A stretch of DNA of 64,000 nucleotides from JARLGU01 sp036504535 (GCA_036504535.1 DASXUY010000057.1:40556-104555); one strand, 5' to 3'. Counted from the first letter of the stretch, positions 33,071 to 42,617 are shown. Numbers and translations: made by a program. Notes: generated by a model not told the origin, from the sequence alone.

Positions 33071-33736
33071 TCACCGCAGATCTTTCAGATTGCATGGCAA
33101 TTTCAAGGATTCAGACGTGATTCTTGCCACGTCTACCAATTCAATCGCCCCCGTCGTCATGCCGACAATTCGATCTGTCGGTAGCCACCAATCCTCTTGA
33201 ACCGGTGACCAGCGCTGCCGCACGTTTCCGGTAGCGATAGTAATCTCGTGAAGCTCCGGCGATTCAGCATATCTGGGGCTATCCATGACTACGTACTCTT
33301 GTCCAGATGAGAGTAATATAACCAGCCTTGCCTGAAAATATCCACCTGCTTTTCGCCATCTCGTGTAAACCCTGATTTCCTGTGCCGTACCCACATAATC
33401 CCCGTCAGGCATGCCCTTCACTTCGTGCGTTTCTCGGGATATGGCAATCTTGCCGTGGCCCTTGTTCCACTTCTGCGTCGCCAGCCTGTCAGCACATAAA
33501 ACCGCGTTCGCTACGCCCCAAATTATTACGAACCCTATCAGGTTGTCGAAACGACCATGCTTATCCGCCCCAGTGGCGACAGTTGCTCCAACCACTAGCA
33601 GAAAAAACACATTCACTACTAACAAGGCGCGATTTGAGACACCAATCTCACGACAAAGGTTCGACACGGAAGGCGAAATAACGATTTGACCTAACTCCTC
33701 CACAAGCTCAACAGTTGTCATTGAATATTTGTTCAT
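33071..33736 (-). CDS. Hypothetical two-helix membrane protein
   Basis: 221 residues, family not recognised. A polar N-terminus (1-35) is followed by two hydrophobic segments (ALLVVNVFFLLVVGATVATG and LIGFVIIWGVANAVLC, about 38-57 and 67-82) and a ~135-residue soluble C-terminal part with YTRWRKAGGYFQARLVILLSSGQEYVV, a likely beta-rich domain of PH-like type. No catalytic motif is visible. It stands alone between vsr and the repeat array; a clear ribosome-binding site is not seen at the ATG, so confidence in the start is limited. Confidence 0.65.
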   Translation of the reverse strand: MNKYSMTTVELVEELGQIVISPSVSNLCREIGVSNRALLVVNVFFLLVVGATVATGADKHGRFDNLIGFVIIWGVANAVLCADRLATQKWNKGHGKIAISRETHEVKGMPDGDYVGTAQEIRVYTRWRKAGGYFQARLVILLSSGQEYVVMDSPRYAESPELHEITIATGNVRQRWSPVQEDWWLPTDRIVGMTTGAIELVDVARITSESLKLPCNLKDLR

Positions 33737-33874
33737 AACCTAAACAATTCTTTCGATCTCTTAAATGCTTGATGAAGAATGCGGCTTGATTCATCATCTT
33801 CTAGTCGTAGCCCTGGCCGTAGACAAAAGTACGGCTTCATTTCGGCTCGGCGATTAATCCGGGCAAGTTCCGAT

Positions 33875-34260
33875 GGGGCGGAGACCCTATCTTCAATAAC
33901 TAACCACATCGTTTATGGCGTGGTGATTTCGGCGCCCCACATTCGCGATGATGACACACCAAGCCGTAGTGCCAACAATTCCTATGGGTCGGAGACCCTA
34001 TCCTCAATTACTAACCACGTCAATCATGGCGTGGTGGCTTCGGCGCACACCATTTCCGACGCCACCAGACCAAAACCCGTAGTGCCAACAATTCCCATGG
34101 GTCGGAGACCCTATCTTCAATTACTAACCACATCATTTATGGCGTGGTGATTTCGGCGCCCCACATTCGCGATGATAACACACCACGCCCGTAGTGCCAA
34201 CAATTCCTATGGGTCGGAGACCCTATCCTCAATTACTAACCACGTCATTCCTGGCGTGGT
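33875..34260. repeat. Array of four two-hairpin repeats, 50 bp each, spaced 111-113 bp
   Basis: Copies at 33875-33924, 33986-34035, 34099-34148 and 34211-34260. Each has GGGTC-GGA-GACCC (first copy GGGGC/GACCC), the linker CTATCYTCAATWACTA and ACCAC(G/A)-N-CGTGGT. Intervening sequences are also related: those after copies 1 and 3 are nearly identical (GATTTCGGCGCCCCACATTC), while that after copy 2 differs; all end GTAGTGCCAACAATTCC. No gene is supported in 33737-34431. Confidence 0.9.
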
Positions 34261-34431
34261 GGAAATTTGCCCTGGCGCAAAAATATCCACAACTGCGATC
34301 TATAGCGTTTTCTGGCAGTTCTGTGTAAGTCGTACGCGTACCCTCCGACTCTGCGCGCTCAACACCCAGCCGGTGGTACAATTTGGGCGACGACGCTATC
34401 CCAATCCACGTACTCCCAGGACCGAAACAAT

Positions 34432-36636
34432 ATGAGCAACGATACTGCACGACCCACCTCCCGGCGCGGCCAGGCTATGGGCTATTGGTTGAATGAGCCT
34501 ACCATACATGATCCATCCCGGCTCGTCGCCGGTGTGCGCGAGCTTGCTGCCAGCGGCTACAAGGTGGTGCGCGTCATGCTGCGCAACACAAACTACTCGC
34601 ACCTCTCGCCCCAGGTTGTAGCAGCAGTCGATGCGGGTGCGCGTGCGGCGGTGGATGCAGGCATCCGGCTCGTGCTGGACTGCGAGCCGCACTCAAAGCC
34701 GGTGGCTGCAGAGATGAACCGACTCTACCCAGGCTCGGCGGGCACGCGATTGGTGCTCGGTAAGGCGAACCTGTTCAACGGCGCGTTCTCCGTTCCGGTC
34801 CCTACCCCGCGCTGCGAGGGAGGGATGGCGATATGGGATGGCGTCGAGTGCGCATTCATTCACGCCGGTGGCAAAGTCACAAAGCTCCCCGATCTCGCGG
34901 TGAATGTCGATTGGGAGACGGAAGTATACAACGAAGGTGACACCCGACGCAGCCAGCCTTATCAGGAGGGCAAAGCAAGTTCGATGCGCTACGTATGCCG
35001 CGTCACAGGGACTGTTCCCGGCCACGCTGACGGCACATTGATCTTCTACGCCCGCTTCTTAGACAATGGGCTCACCGACTTCTGGGCGCCGGGATTCCGA
35101 AGCTACTTCTCGCAGCTGCTCGACGCCTACCGTGACGTTCCGCTCGGCGGCACCGGCTGGGATGAACCGGCAGTCGGCGGCGATTGGAGCAACTACCGGT
35201 ACGGCAAGAGCTTCGCGGAAGCGTTCGAGAGGCGCAACGGATACGCCCTCGCGGACCGTGCCTACCTGCTGGACTGGCCCGGGACAACTCCGGAATCGGC
35301 GCGTGTGCGGCTCGACTACTACGACACGCTCAATGCAGGGCTGGTCGACGCTCAGGCCGAGCTGGTGGCCAAGACGCGGGAACTGTTTGGCGACGATGCG
35401 CTTCTCGGTACGCACCATACGTGGCAAGGGGAAGGCGGTATCAACGACTACCGCGCAGGCGCCGTCGACTACTTCCAGCTTGCCGACACGCAGGATGCCG
35501 GATATACCGACTGCTGCTGGTGGGATGAAGCGTCGGTGTGCTACGCGTACGCGCTCGGCACGTCGCTCGGGAGGCTGTCCCCCACGGGCGAGACAGAAGT
35601 GAACACGTGGCACTGGAAGCCGAGTGTCGCCCTGACCCAGTTCAACGCCAGGTTCATGTCGCTGAACAACGTCACATGGTTCAATATCTGGTTTGGCGAC
35701 AATGCCGACACATGCCAGTATCCAGGCCACTACACGTGGAACGAATGTCGGAGCGCCGCCGCCAGACACGACGGCATCCAGGAGCGCCTCGCCGGTCTAG
35801 CGCCAGTGACCGAAATAGCGGTCTGGCACGGCTGGGAAAGCGTCGCGGCCATGAACGATCCCCGGTTTGCCGGGGCGCACAAGACATGCGTTATGAACAT
35901 CTCAAAGCTGTTCTCAAACCGCAATGTGACATTCGACTTCATCGACAGCCGTCTGTTGGCCGCGTCCGAAGTGAACGGCGATCTCCTGACGAACAGGCTG
36001 GGCGCCTATAAAGTCCTGGTGATGCCGTACGCGTCGGTGTTACCTGCAGCGGCATGGGAAGTGTGCAAGCAGTTCGCCGCCAGCGGCGGCCGACTGGTAT
36101 TCGTCGGGCCCCCGCCATCGATGACAACCGAAGGGGCGGATATCGCGGACGAGTTCGCGGCGGTGGCTGGCCTTTCGACGCCGCTCACCCTGCCTGACTA
36201 CGTCGGCGCCCTCGAGTCGCGATACGCCCTACCCGCCTACCGCGCAGCATACCTGGACTGCAGCGTCCCGCTCACCGGCATCGCTTCGACGCTGCTCACG
36301 TCGGTCGAAGGCGAGCCCCACGCGGCAGAGTCGGGCGACGGCCACGTGGTCTATCTCACCGACCTCGACCCGCGCGAGCGCCTGCTCGACACAGTAGAGC
36401 CCTGGCTCAATCCGCCAATCGCCTGCCACGGCGACTCGATACTTTGGAAAGCCTACCAGGACGGCGACAGCTTCCTTGTCGTGCTTATCGCCAAAGAAGG
36501 GCGAACAATGGACGGCGTCATCGAAGCAGCCGGCCACGCGATCCGAATATGGGGTGGCACGACGGCGCTCCTGACGATCGCAAACGGCGAGATATCGGTC
36601 GAAGCGAACGACGTCTCGTGGAAACAGTTAGCGTAG
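34432..36636 (+). CDS. Putative glycoside hydrolase, TIM barrel plus GATase-like domain
   Basis: 734 residues without signal peptide, so cytoplasmic. The N-terminal ~430 residues look like a TIM barrel (GYKVVRVMLRNTNY, GIRLVLDCEP, GGTGWDEPAVGGDW, YFQLADTQDAG, NNVTWFNIWFG). The Glu in GWDEPAVG is a candidate acid/base. Residues ~470-600 resemble the flavodoxin/GATase-like domain of beta-galactosidase-type enzymes (AYKVLVMPYASVLPAAAWEVCKQFAASGGRLVFVG), and the end is a beta-sandwich (DGDSFLVVLIAKEGRT). The architecture recalls GH42-like and GH106-like enzymes but I cannot place the family. The last copy of the repeat array ends 171 nt upstream. Confidence 0.7.
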   Translation: MSNDTARPTSRRGQAMGYWLNEPTIHDPSRLVAGVRELAASGYKVVRVMLRNTNYSHLSPQVVAAVDAGARAAVDAGIRLVLDCEPHSKPVAAEMNRLYPGSAGTRLVLGKANLFNGAFSVPVPTPRCEGGMAIWDGVECAFIHAGGKVTKLPDLAVNVDWETEVYNEGDTRRSQPYQEGKASSMRYVCRVTGTVPGHADGTLIFYARFLDNGLTDFWAPGFRSYFSQLLDAYRDVPLGGTGWDEPAVGGDWSNYRYGKSFAEAFERRNGYALADRAYLLDWPGTTPESARVRLDYYDTLNAGLVDAQAELVAKTRELFGDDALLGTHHTWQGEGGINDYRAGAVDYFQLADTQDAGYTDCCWWDEASVCYAYALGTSLGRLSPTGETEVNTWHWKPSVALTQFNARFMSLNNVTWFNIWFGDNADTCQYPGHYTWNECRSAAARHDGIQERLAGLAPVTEIAVWHGWESVAAMNDPRFAGAHKTCVMNISKLFSNRNVTFDFIDSRLLAASEVNGDLLTNRLGAYKVLVMPYASVLPAAAWEVCKQFAASGGRLVFVGPPPSMTTEGADIADEFAAVAGLSTPLTLPDYVGALESRYALPAYRAAYLDCSVPLTGIASTLLTSVEGEPHAAESGDGHVVYLTDLDPRERLLDTVEPWLNPPIACHGDSILWKAYQDGDSFLVVLIAKEGRTMDGVIEAAGHAIRIWGGTTALLTIANGEISVEANDVSWKQLA

Positions 36637-36768
36637 GCGCGGCGTGCCATATATGGGGCACCCTGGAAGCGCCGGGAACGACCGACTGACTAAGTCTCTC
36701 AACCTCGTTCTCGGCGCGTCCCTCTTAGTCCTTAGTTCAGACGGCTGAGATTTTGTTGCACAATTCGA

Positions 36769-36822
36769 TTGACAGAGTCGTGGAAGTGTGGTAACCTTGG
36801 TGTGTAAGCTTATAGGGATAAG
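36769..36822 (+). promoter_or_regulatory. Promoter with LacI-type operator before the second pseudopilin
   Basis: TTGACA (36769-36774), 17-bp spacer, TAACCT (36792-36797). Just after the expected start site is CTTATAGGGATAAG (36809-36822), with the same CTTAT-N4-ATAAG layout as the operator at the lacI-type gene (39068-39083). Confidence 0.75.
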
Positions 36823-36921
36823 TTAATAAGTGAGCGAACACAAGCTCATGAAGAGATCTGCTGGTGGGCTGAGTAATCCAGCGCTGCGGTCAGTCAAACT
36901 CATATTTTAGGAGCACACTCT

Positions 36922-37692
36922 ATGCGCCGATCACCAAATGTCAGGTACGCATTCACTTTGATAGAGCTTCTCGTCGTCATAGCTATCATCGCTATATTAG
37001 CAGCTATACTTTTTCCAGTATTCGCAACAGCCCGTGAAAAGGCCCGTCAGTCTAGCTGCCTGAGCAACCTGAAACAGCTGGGGTTGGCGTTCGGTCAGTA
37101 TACTCAGGACGCTGACGAGCAGTTTCCGCCCAATACCTCGGCGGTCACGAACGATCCCTGGCCGAACATCATCATGCCTTATGTTAAGTCTCAAGCGGTG
37201 TTCCAGTGCCCCGATGATACCAACTCGCAACCTATCGGCGGCAACCTGCAATATCTGGTCAGCTATGCTTACAGCCAATATTTTGGCACCGCGGTCTGGC
37301 TGCTCGGCGCTCCCACGCAGGGATTGAGCTTGGGCAAAGTGGACAACCCGACCACGACGCTGTTTCTTGCGGACGGCAGTGCGACACCGGTGTTAGGAGT
37401 CGACCCGTCGACGTGGAAAGCGACGTCGCCGAAGACGCTGGTGAACATGTGTGACTGGTCAGGCGCCGGGTCTACGGGAGCTGCCAGTTGCGCGTCGTAT
37501 CCGACGGTGTGCACGTGGACGAACACCACGACCGTAGGGGCGCCATTTGCCCGGCACACGGGTGTGACCAACGTTCTATTTGCAGATTTTCACGTGAAGT
37601 CACGGGACATGAAGCAGATCTTCTCTAACGGCATATATGGCCGGTCGCCTTGCTTTTGGCCCACAGCGCAGTATAACAATGGCTGTCCGTAG
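36922..37692 (+). CDS. DUF1559 pseudopilin, second copy
   Basis: 256 residues with TAGGAG 8 nt before the ATG. Prepilin segment AFTLIELLVVIAIIAILAA with Glu at +5, but Ala rather than Gly at -1 (NVRYA|FTLIE). After the helix comes FPVFATAREKARQSSCLSNLKQLGLAFGQYTQD, characteristic of the family. The H-x9-DG motif is changed to ARHTGVTNVLFADFHVK, lacking the Gly. It is first in a plus-strand series with a GH29 fucosidase and a LacI regulator and is controlled by a LacI-type operator. Exported by a type II/IV-like pilin system; function unknown. Confidence 0.9.
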   Translation: MRRSPNVRYAFTLIELLVVIAIIAILAAILFPVFATAREKARQSSCLSNLKQLGLAFGQYTQDADEQFPPNTSAVTNDPWPNIIMPYVKSQAVFQCPDDTNSQPIGGNLQYLVSYAYSQYFGTAVWLLGAPTQGLSLGKVDNPTTTLFLADGSATPVLGVDPSTWKATSPKTLVNMCDWSGAGSTGAASCASYPTVCTWTNTTTVGAPFARHTGVTNVLFADFHVKSRDMKQIFSNGIYGRSPCFWPTAQYNNGCP

Positions 37693-37723
37693 TAGACAGT
37701 CTATTGGAAGCATATATAAAACA

Positions 37724-39046
37724 ATGAACTTAGCACTCCCTACGCAGAAGCAAATTGAATGGCAGGAGATGGAAGTCGGGATGTTTATCCACTACGACAT
37801 CCCCGTCTTCGCGCCCGGGTACGACTTTCGCGCAAATCCGGCGGTTGGGGTACCATCCGCGGAGTTGTTCAATCCGACGCAACTCGACACCGACCAATGG
37901 ATCGCGGCGGCCGTCAGCATTGGCGCGAAGTACGCTGTCTTGACCGCTAAGCACTGCACGGGCTTTTGCCTGTGGCCGACAACGGCGTATCCCTATTCCG
38001 TGAAGGAATCACCTTGGAAAGACGGCGGTGGGGATGTTGTAGCCGATTTTGTGGCGTCGTGCCGCAAGTACGGGATTCGCCCTGCGCTGTACTGCAGCTT
38101 TCCTGCTAATTGGTACCTGCGCGTCGACGATCCCGGTGTCGTATTGTCCGGCGACCCGGATGAGCAGCGACGCTACGTCAAGATCTACGAGACTATCACC
38201 GAGGAGCTGTGGTCGAAGTACGGCGAGTTGGTTGAGATATGGTTCGACGGTTCCGCGCCACCGGTATCGGAGGGTGGGCCCGATCTGATGCCGTTGCTCA
38301 ACAGGTATCAGCCCGATGCGGTTTGCTTCCAGGGACCGAAGCCATCCGTCCGTTGGGTTGGTAACGAGGACGGTTGGGCGCGATATCCTTGCTGGAGCAC
38401 AGTCAGCGATAAGGGACGATATGGTCCCGATGGGGACTCGGGCTATGCCGGAAATCCTGATGAGGCGTACTGGTGCGGCTCCGAAGTAGACGTGACCCTC
38501 ATACACCGGGAGTATAACGGCGGGTGGATGTGGTCGCCCGGATGCGAAGACCATATCTACTCACTCGACCACCTCATTGGAGTCTATTACTCATCAGTCG
38601 GTCGAAACTGCAACCTCTTGCTGAATGCGTCGCCTGGTCCCGACGGGTTAATACCCGACTCTCATATGCGGCGATATGAGGAATTTGGCGCTGAAATTGA
38701 GAGGCGTTTTGGACGACCACTCGCATCTACCGCTGGCGTTGGCAGCGAAATCACGTTGGCGCTTCCCAAATCGCACACAGTGGTCGACCACGTGATCCTG
38801 CAAGAAGACATCAGCGGCGGCCATCGTATCCGCGAATACGTCGTCGAATCGAATGCCGAGTACGGGTGGCGTGAGATTGCCCGAGGAAGCGCAGTTGGTC
38901 ACAAGCGGATCGAGTACTTCCCGCCTATCGAAGCGACAAACCTTCGCGTGCGAGTAACCCAATGCGTGGGAACACCAATCGTGAGTGCGTTTGCCGCCTA
39001 CGACACAGGATCAGGACGTTCGAGAGGAACGGCGAGCACGGCTTGA
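37724..39046 (+). CDS. Alpha-L-fucosidase family (GH29) enzyme
   Basis: 440 residues from ATG 37724; the frame is open into the pseudopilin gene, but this start matches the family. The TIM barrel begins WQEMEVGMFIHYDIPVF, contains AKYAVLTAKHCTGFCLWPT (substrate His pair region) and carries the predicted nucleophile Asp at about residue 175 in VEIWFDGS. DHLIGVYYSSVGRNCNLLLNASPGPDGLIP is the typical end of the barrel. The C-terminal ~100 residues form a beta-sandwich. No signal peptide. It may also act on other alpha-L-sugars of similar shape. Its stop codon (TGA 39044-39046) lies within the -35 box of the next gene's promoter. Confidence 0.9.
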   Translation: MNLALPTQKQIEWQEMEVGMFIHYDIPVFAPGYDFRANPAVGVPSAELFNPTQLDTDQWIAAAVSIGAKYAVLTAKHCTGFCLWPTTAYPYSVKESPWKDGGGDVVADFVASCRKYGIRPALYCSFPANWYLRVDDPGVVLSGDPDEQRRYVKIYETITEELWSKYGELVEIWFDGSAPPVSEGGPDLMPLLNRYQPDAVCFQGPKPSVRWVGNEDGWARYPCWSTVSDKGRYGPDGDSGYAGNPDEAYWCGSEVDVTLIHREYNGGWMWSPGCEDHIYSLDHLIGVYYSSVGRNCNLLLNASPGPDGLIPDSHMRRYEEFGAEIERRFGRPLASTAGVGSEITLALPKSHTVVDHVILQEDISGGHRIREYVVESNAEYGWREIARGSAVGHKRIEYFPPIEATNLRVRVTQCVGTPIVSAFAAYDTGSGRSRGTASTA

Positions 39047-39083
39047 CATGGTTGTGCCCTTGTGGTACCTTATCCGTATAAGG
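39043..39083 (+). promoter_or_regulatory. Promoter with operator of the LacI-type regulator
   Basis: TTGACA (39043-39048), 17-bp spacer, TACCTT (39066-39071), overlapped by the palindrome CCTTATCCGTATAAGG (39068-39083). The ATG at 39090 is only ~12 nt from the expected start site, so the leader is very short. Confidence 0.85.
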
Positions 39084-39089
39084 CACTCG

Positions 39090-40133
39090 ATGAGCACAAC
39101 AACGGCGAGAAAACCCACAACCTATGATGTAGCGAAGCATGCGAGCGTGTCGCAAGCGACGGTTTCGTATGTGCTGAACGATCGCCCAGGGAAGCTGGTT
39201 TCGGAGGGGACGCGCAAACGTGTGCTCGAATCGGCTCAGGCTCTCGGGTACCGGCAGAACAATCTCGCCAAGGCTGTCTCCAAAGGCCGGACTAACACAA
39301 TTGGCGTCTTTCTGCCCATCTTGGGGAGCCGCTTTCACGCCGACGTTATTCGTGGCCTGCAGATGGAGTTCGAGAGCAACGGGCTGACAATGCTGTTCGC
39401 AACAAGCATGCCCGACGCTGAGGCGCGCATGAAGCGGGTCGAGTTTCTCATAAACCATCGCGTCGATGCGATGGTACTGGTGAGTAAAGTTGTCGACGGG
39501 TCATCGGACACAGGGTTTCTAGATCATCTGATCGCAGAAAAGACTCCCGTCGTAGCCGTTGACGATGCGATATTTAATGGGAAGCTGGACTGCGTGATCA
39601 GCGACGACATTGGAGGGATGCGGCTGGCCGTGAAGCATTTGTCGGAGCTCGGCCACACTCGGATTGGGTTTATTCCGGGAGATTGGCCGATCAAGTCCAC
39701 AGAGTTCGACAGGCGCGAGGGCTTTCGAGTAGCAATGGCCGAGTTTGGGCTGTCTCTGCCGCCGGAGCTATTTCACGGTCCCGTGGCTCGATGCGAAGAG
39801 CTTATCGACGTCGCGGGGACCATGCTCGATCTGCCGGATCCGCCAACTGCGTTGGTTGCCGCGAACGATCACCTACTTGCGTTTGTGAATATCGCGATGC
39901 GGCGGCGGGGACTACGGTCACCGGAGAATGTTGCGCTCGTCGGCTTTGCGAACCAGGAGCTATCCGAGGTGATGGACGTGACAACCATTGACCAGCAGCC
40001 TGTTGCACTGGGGCGAACAGCTGCTCAGCGGATCATTGCGCGGCTGAGTAATCCCGAGTTGCCTGTTGCGACCCTTTTAGGCGATGTTTCGCTCGTTTGT
40101 CGACACTCGACAATAGGCCGTGGAGCTCAATAG
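39090..40133 (+). CDS. LacI-family transcriptional regulator
   Basis: 347 residues from ATG 39090. HTH: TTYDVAKHASVSQATVSYVLNDRPGKLVSEGTRKRVLESAQALGYRQNNLAKAV (about 8-60), with the hinge helix at the end; then the two-lobed effector domain (TIGVFLPILGSRFHADVIRGL; DCVISDDIGGMRLAVKHL; ALVAANDHLLAFVNIAMRRRGL; VALVGFANQELSEVMDVTTI). The upstream operator and its near-copy in front of the pseudopilin gene imply regulation of itself and of the pseudopilin-fucosidase unit. The sugar inducer is unknown; a fucoside fits. Confidence 0.93.
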   Translation: MSTTTARKPTTYDVAKHASVSQATVSYVLNDRPGKLVSEGTRKRVLESAQALGYRQNNLAKAVSKGRTNTIGVFLPILGSRFHADVIRGLQMEFESNGLTMLFATSMPDAEARMKRVEFLINHRVDAMVLVSKVVDGSSDTGFLDHLIAEKTPVVAVDDAIFNGKLDCVISDDIGGMRLAVKHLSELGHTRIGFIPGDWPIKSTEFDRREGFRVAMAEFGLSLPPELFHGPVARCEELIDVAGTMLDLPDPPTALVAANDHLLAFVNIAMRRRGLRSPENVALVGFANQELSEVMDVTTIDQQPVALGRTAAQRIIARLSNPELPVATLLGDVSLVCRHSTIGRGAQ

Positions 40134-40171
40134 CCAAAGGCTTGGGCACGAATGGAGCATAGCCGTATTTC

Positions 40172-40185
40172 GCTATCTTTATAGC
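40172..40185. promoter_or_regulatory. Possible third LacI operator
   Basis: GCTAT-CTTT-ATAGC has the same 5-4-5 geometry as CTTAT-N4-ATAAG but differs at the outer two pairs. It lies 63 nt before the secreted glycosidase ATG. No convincing -35/-10 was found beside it. Confidence 0.35.
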
Positions 40186-40247
40186 AATAGTTGCGTTACA
40201 ACTAATTACTCCGATCTATGATTTTCCCTTGAAAGGCAAGACAAAAC

Positions 40248-42617
40248 ATGCAAACGGAACGTCAGTCGTTCATTCACGCTTATAGAAATCTGATCCGCTG
40301 TGGCTCCCTGCTCACTGCAACCTTCTTCTGCGGTGCTGTAAATGCCGCCCATCCAGCACTCACCCGAGCCTTCGACACCGATCCGGTGGGACCGATAGCT
40401 GCGGGTCAAGAGTGGACATTGTCAGGCACCCCGGCTGTAACTCCGATGCCAGGACGCGGTAACGTCCTTGCCCTGCCGCCCGCATCATCGGCCGCGCTCG
40501 CCCTGCCTGACACGAGCAAGTGGGAATCGTATCGCATAAGCTATTCCGACGGCGTTTCGCGCACTCCTGCTCCTCGCGACGACGACAAGCTGACGTGCAC
40601 AGCGCTCGATTCCGCAGGCAGGGAGCTCTTCGCCATTGAGCGTAGTGCGACCGGGCGGTGGATTGCGCACTGCCTGGGTGGGCAGCGGTGGTTTCGGGCA
40701 AAGCTACCGGACGTGTCGTGGGGCGACGTTCAAGTAGATGTCAATCAGAGCGATCAGACATTCACCGTTCGCCTGATACTTGACGGCAAAACGTCTCTTC
40801 TCTTCGACTCTCTTCCCTTCAAAATCCCGGCGGCGGCCGTTTCTCGCCTTTCGTTCCAACATACCGCTCCACCCATTAGCGCGTCGTGGAGCGTGGATAA
40901 CATTACGGTTACCAACGCTGTGGTAGCTACGAACGAGCGAGTCGATGCGTGGGTCGAGGATGCGCCGCGCGTCAATGCGGTGCCGTATGGCCACACTATA
41001 AAACTCCATGTCCATGCTAAGCGCGACGCGAATGCCCCCGCCGATCTGCTTGACTGGACAGTTCGCGACTACCGAGAGATTGTCCACCGTCAAGGGACGC
41101 TCGCGCTTCCCGCAGGGGCCGCGGAATGGGACGGCACGATCGATATCGGCAGTTCGCTTCCCGCGGGGTACTACGCGCTGTCTGGAAAAACTCGACACAG
41201 CGGCGTTACATTTGCGCGTCGGGGAACTCAGCCACGGGATATGGTCGCGTTCGGTGTGATTACCCCAATCAAGGCCGTGCCGCTCGCTCATATCGACGAC
41301 TCGCGCTTCGGGATGCAGGGGACGACTTTTACCGTAACCGGTGTTGCAATGTCGGGCGATCCCTACCAGCCGCTTTACGGGATACTTGGCGCTCGATGGG
41401 TGAACTACCCGGGCGGCTGGGACCGTCTCGAACCAGAGCGCTTCGGGCAGTACGATCCAACGCGCAGCTATGCGCCAGCGGGAGAGGCCGCATTTGGCGC
41501 AAAGTCACAGATGCCGTACTTGACCTGTATCGACGGCATTCCCAAGTGGGCCAGCGCTATCCCAACAAAGATGCGAACCGCCGCGACGTACGAGGACATG
41601 TATCCACAGGCCTATCCGCCGAAAGACCCCGCACAGTACGAAGACTTCTTGCGTCGAATCGCAAGCCATCAGGACAAGATGCGGCGCGACCACTATCCAA
41701 ACATGGCGTACAACTGGTACCAAACCGCATGGGAGCCAGATTGGCATTGGCGTGGATCGCCCCAGGAATTTGTGACGATGAGCGAGCAGGCGTATCGCGC
41801 CGTTCACGCAGGCGACCCGAACGCAATCGTCCTCGGCCCTGGAACTGGTGTGCTTACGAAAACGATCGAGTGGCTCAGGACGATGCTTCCGATGGGCATG
41901 GATAAATGCATCGACGGGATAGCGACACATGGCTATTACTTGGGCCAGGGTGACCCGAACGACCCGACACCGGGACAGCTTGCGCCGCCTGAAGACAAGG
42001 GGCTTATCGCGGGCTTTCGAGAGGTGAAGTCTCTGGCTCGCAAGTACCTCAAGCCAGGCGCAAAGATCGTGCAGAGTGAGTGGGGACTCGACTGGGACCA
42101 ACGCGCCACAGTAGATATGTCGTTCTTGCGAAAGGTCGCCGCATACGTTATTCGAGGCAACATTTTGATGCTTGGCGAAGGAGTGGACACGACGTTCTTC
42201 TTCTACTCGTCGGATATCGGGACGACTGGCATGGGCTGGACTTACAACTTGAGCTACCCGGAGCGGGGTTGCGGCGCCACGAGTATTTCGCCAAAAATCG
42301 AGCTTGTCGCTGGCGCGGCGATGACTCGCATGCTGGAAGGGACCAAGACTATTGGCCCTTTGAGTAAGCTTCCGGCGGATGTCTACGCGTACGCTTTCAA
42401 CCGTGGCGGTAAGACCGTGGTCGCGCTGTGGAAGGGACACGGCGGCTCAACCAAAGTGGCGCTTCCGACTAAATCCGGCGCGACGCTGGTCGACTTCATG
42501 GGGAACGCGTCAACACTTCGAGATGCGAATGGCAACGTCACCGTACTGGCGACCGACGACCCGGTCTACGTTGAAGGGGTCGACGCCAGCAGGCTCACGC
42601 TCGTGAAGCTTCAGTAA
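40248..42617 (+). CDS. Large secreted glycosidase-like protein (GH39-like barrel)
   Basis: 789 residues. A signal peptide (LIRCGSLLTATFFCGAVNA, ending near 33) leads to beta-rich domains to about 350, the first resembling a LamG/CBM-like sandwich (IPAAAVSRLSFQHTAPPISASWSVDNITV). A TIM barrel follows. The clan GH-A carboxylates are probably the Glu in YQTAWEPDWHW (about 495) and the Glu in IVQSEWGLDW (about 611). The C-terminus is a small beta-sandwich. It follows the LacI gene in the same direction. GAAAGG lies 15 nt before the ATG, a poor spacing. Substrate unknown. Confidence 0.78.
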   Translation: MQTERQSFIHAYRNLIRCGSLLTATFFCGAVNAAHPALTRAFDTDPVGPIAAGQEWTLSGTPAVTPMPGRGNVLALPPASSAALALPDTSKWESYRISYSDGVSRTPAPRDDDKLTCTALDSAGRELFAIERSATGRWIAHCLGGQRWFRAKLPDVSWGDVQVDVNQSDQTFTVRLILDGKTSLLFDSLPFKIPAAAVSRLSFQHTAPPISASWSVDNITVTNAVVATNERVDAWVEDAPRVNAVPYGHTIKLHVHAKRDANAPADLLDWTVRDYREIVHRQGTLALPAGAAEWDGTIDIGSSLPAGYYALSGKTRHSGVTFARRGTQPRDMVAFGVITPIKAVPLAHIDDSRFGMQGTTFTVTGVAMSGDPYQPLYGILGARWVNYPGGWDRLEPERFGQYDPTRSYAPAGEAAFGAKSQMPYLTCIDGIPKWASAIPTKMRTAATYEDMYPQAYPPKDPAQYEDFLRRIASHQDKMRRDHYPNMAYNWYQTAWEPDWHWRGSPQEFVTMSEQAYRAVHAGDPNAIVLGPGTGVLTKTIEWLRTMLPMGMDKCIDGIATHGYYLGQGDPNDPTPGQLAPPEDKGLIAGFREVKSLARKYLKPGAKIVQSEWGLDWDQRATVDMSFLRKVAAYVIRGNILMLGEGVDTTFFFYSSDIGTTGMGWTYNLSYPERGCGATSISPKIELVAGAAMTRMLEGTKTIGPLSKLPADVYAYAFNRGGKTVVALWKGHGGSTKVALPTKSGATLVDFMGNASTLRDANGNVTVLATDDPVYVEGVDASRLTLVKLQ

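Noticed and set aside
33779..34150. 123-residue frame
   Set aside because: It is entirely made of the hairpin repeat array, with the same peptide (GSETLSSITNH) arising from each copy.
33875..34260. CRISPR array
   Set aside because: Repeats are 50 bp at ~112-bp period, contain two hairpins each, and the intervening sequences are related to one another rather than unique. No cas gene is nearby.
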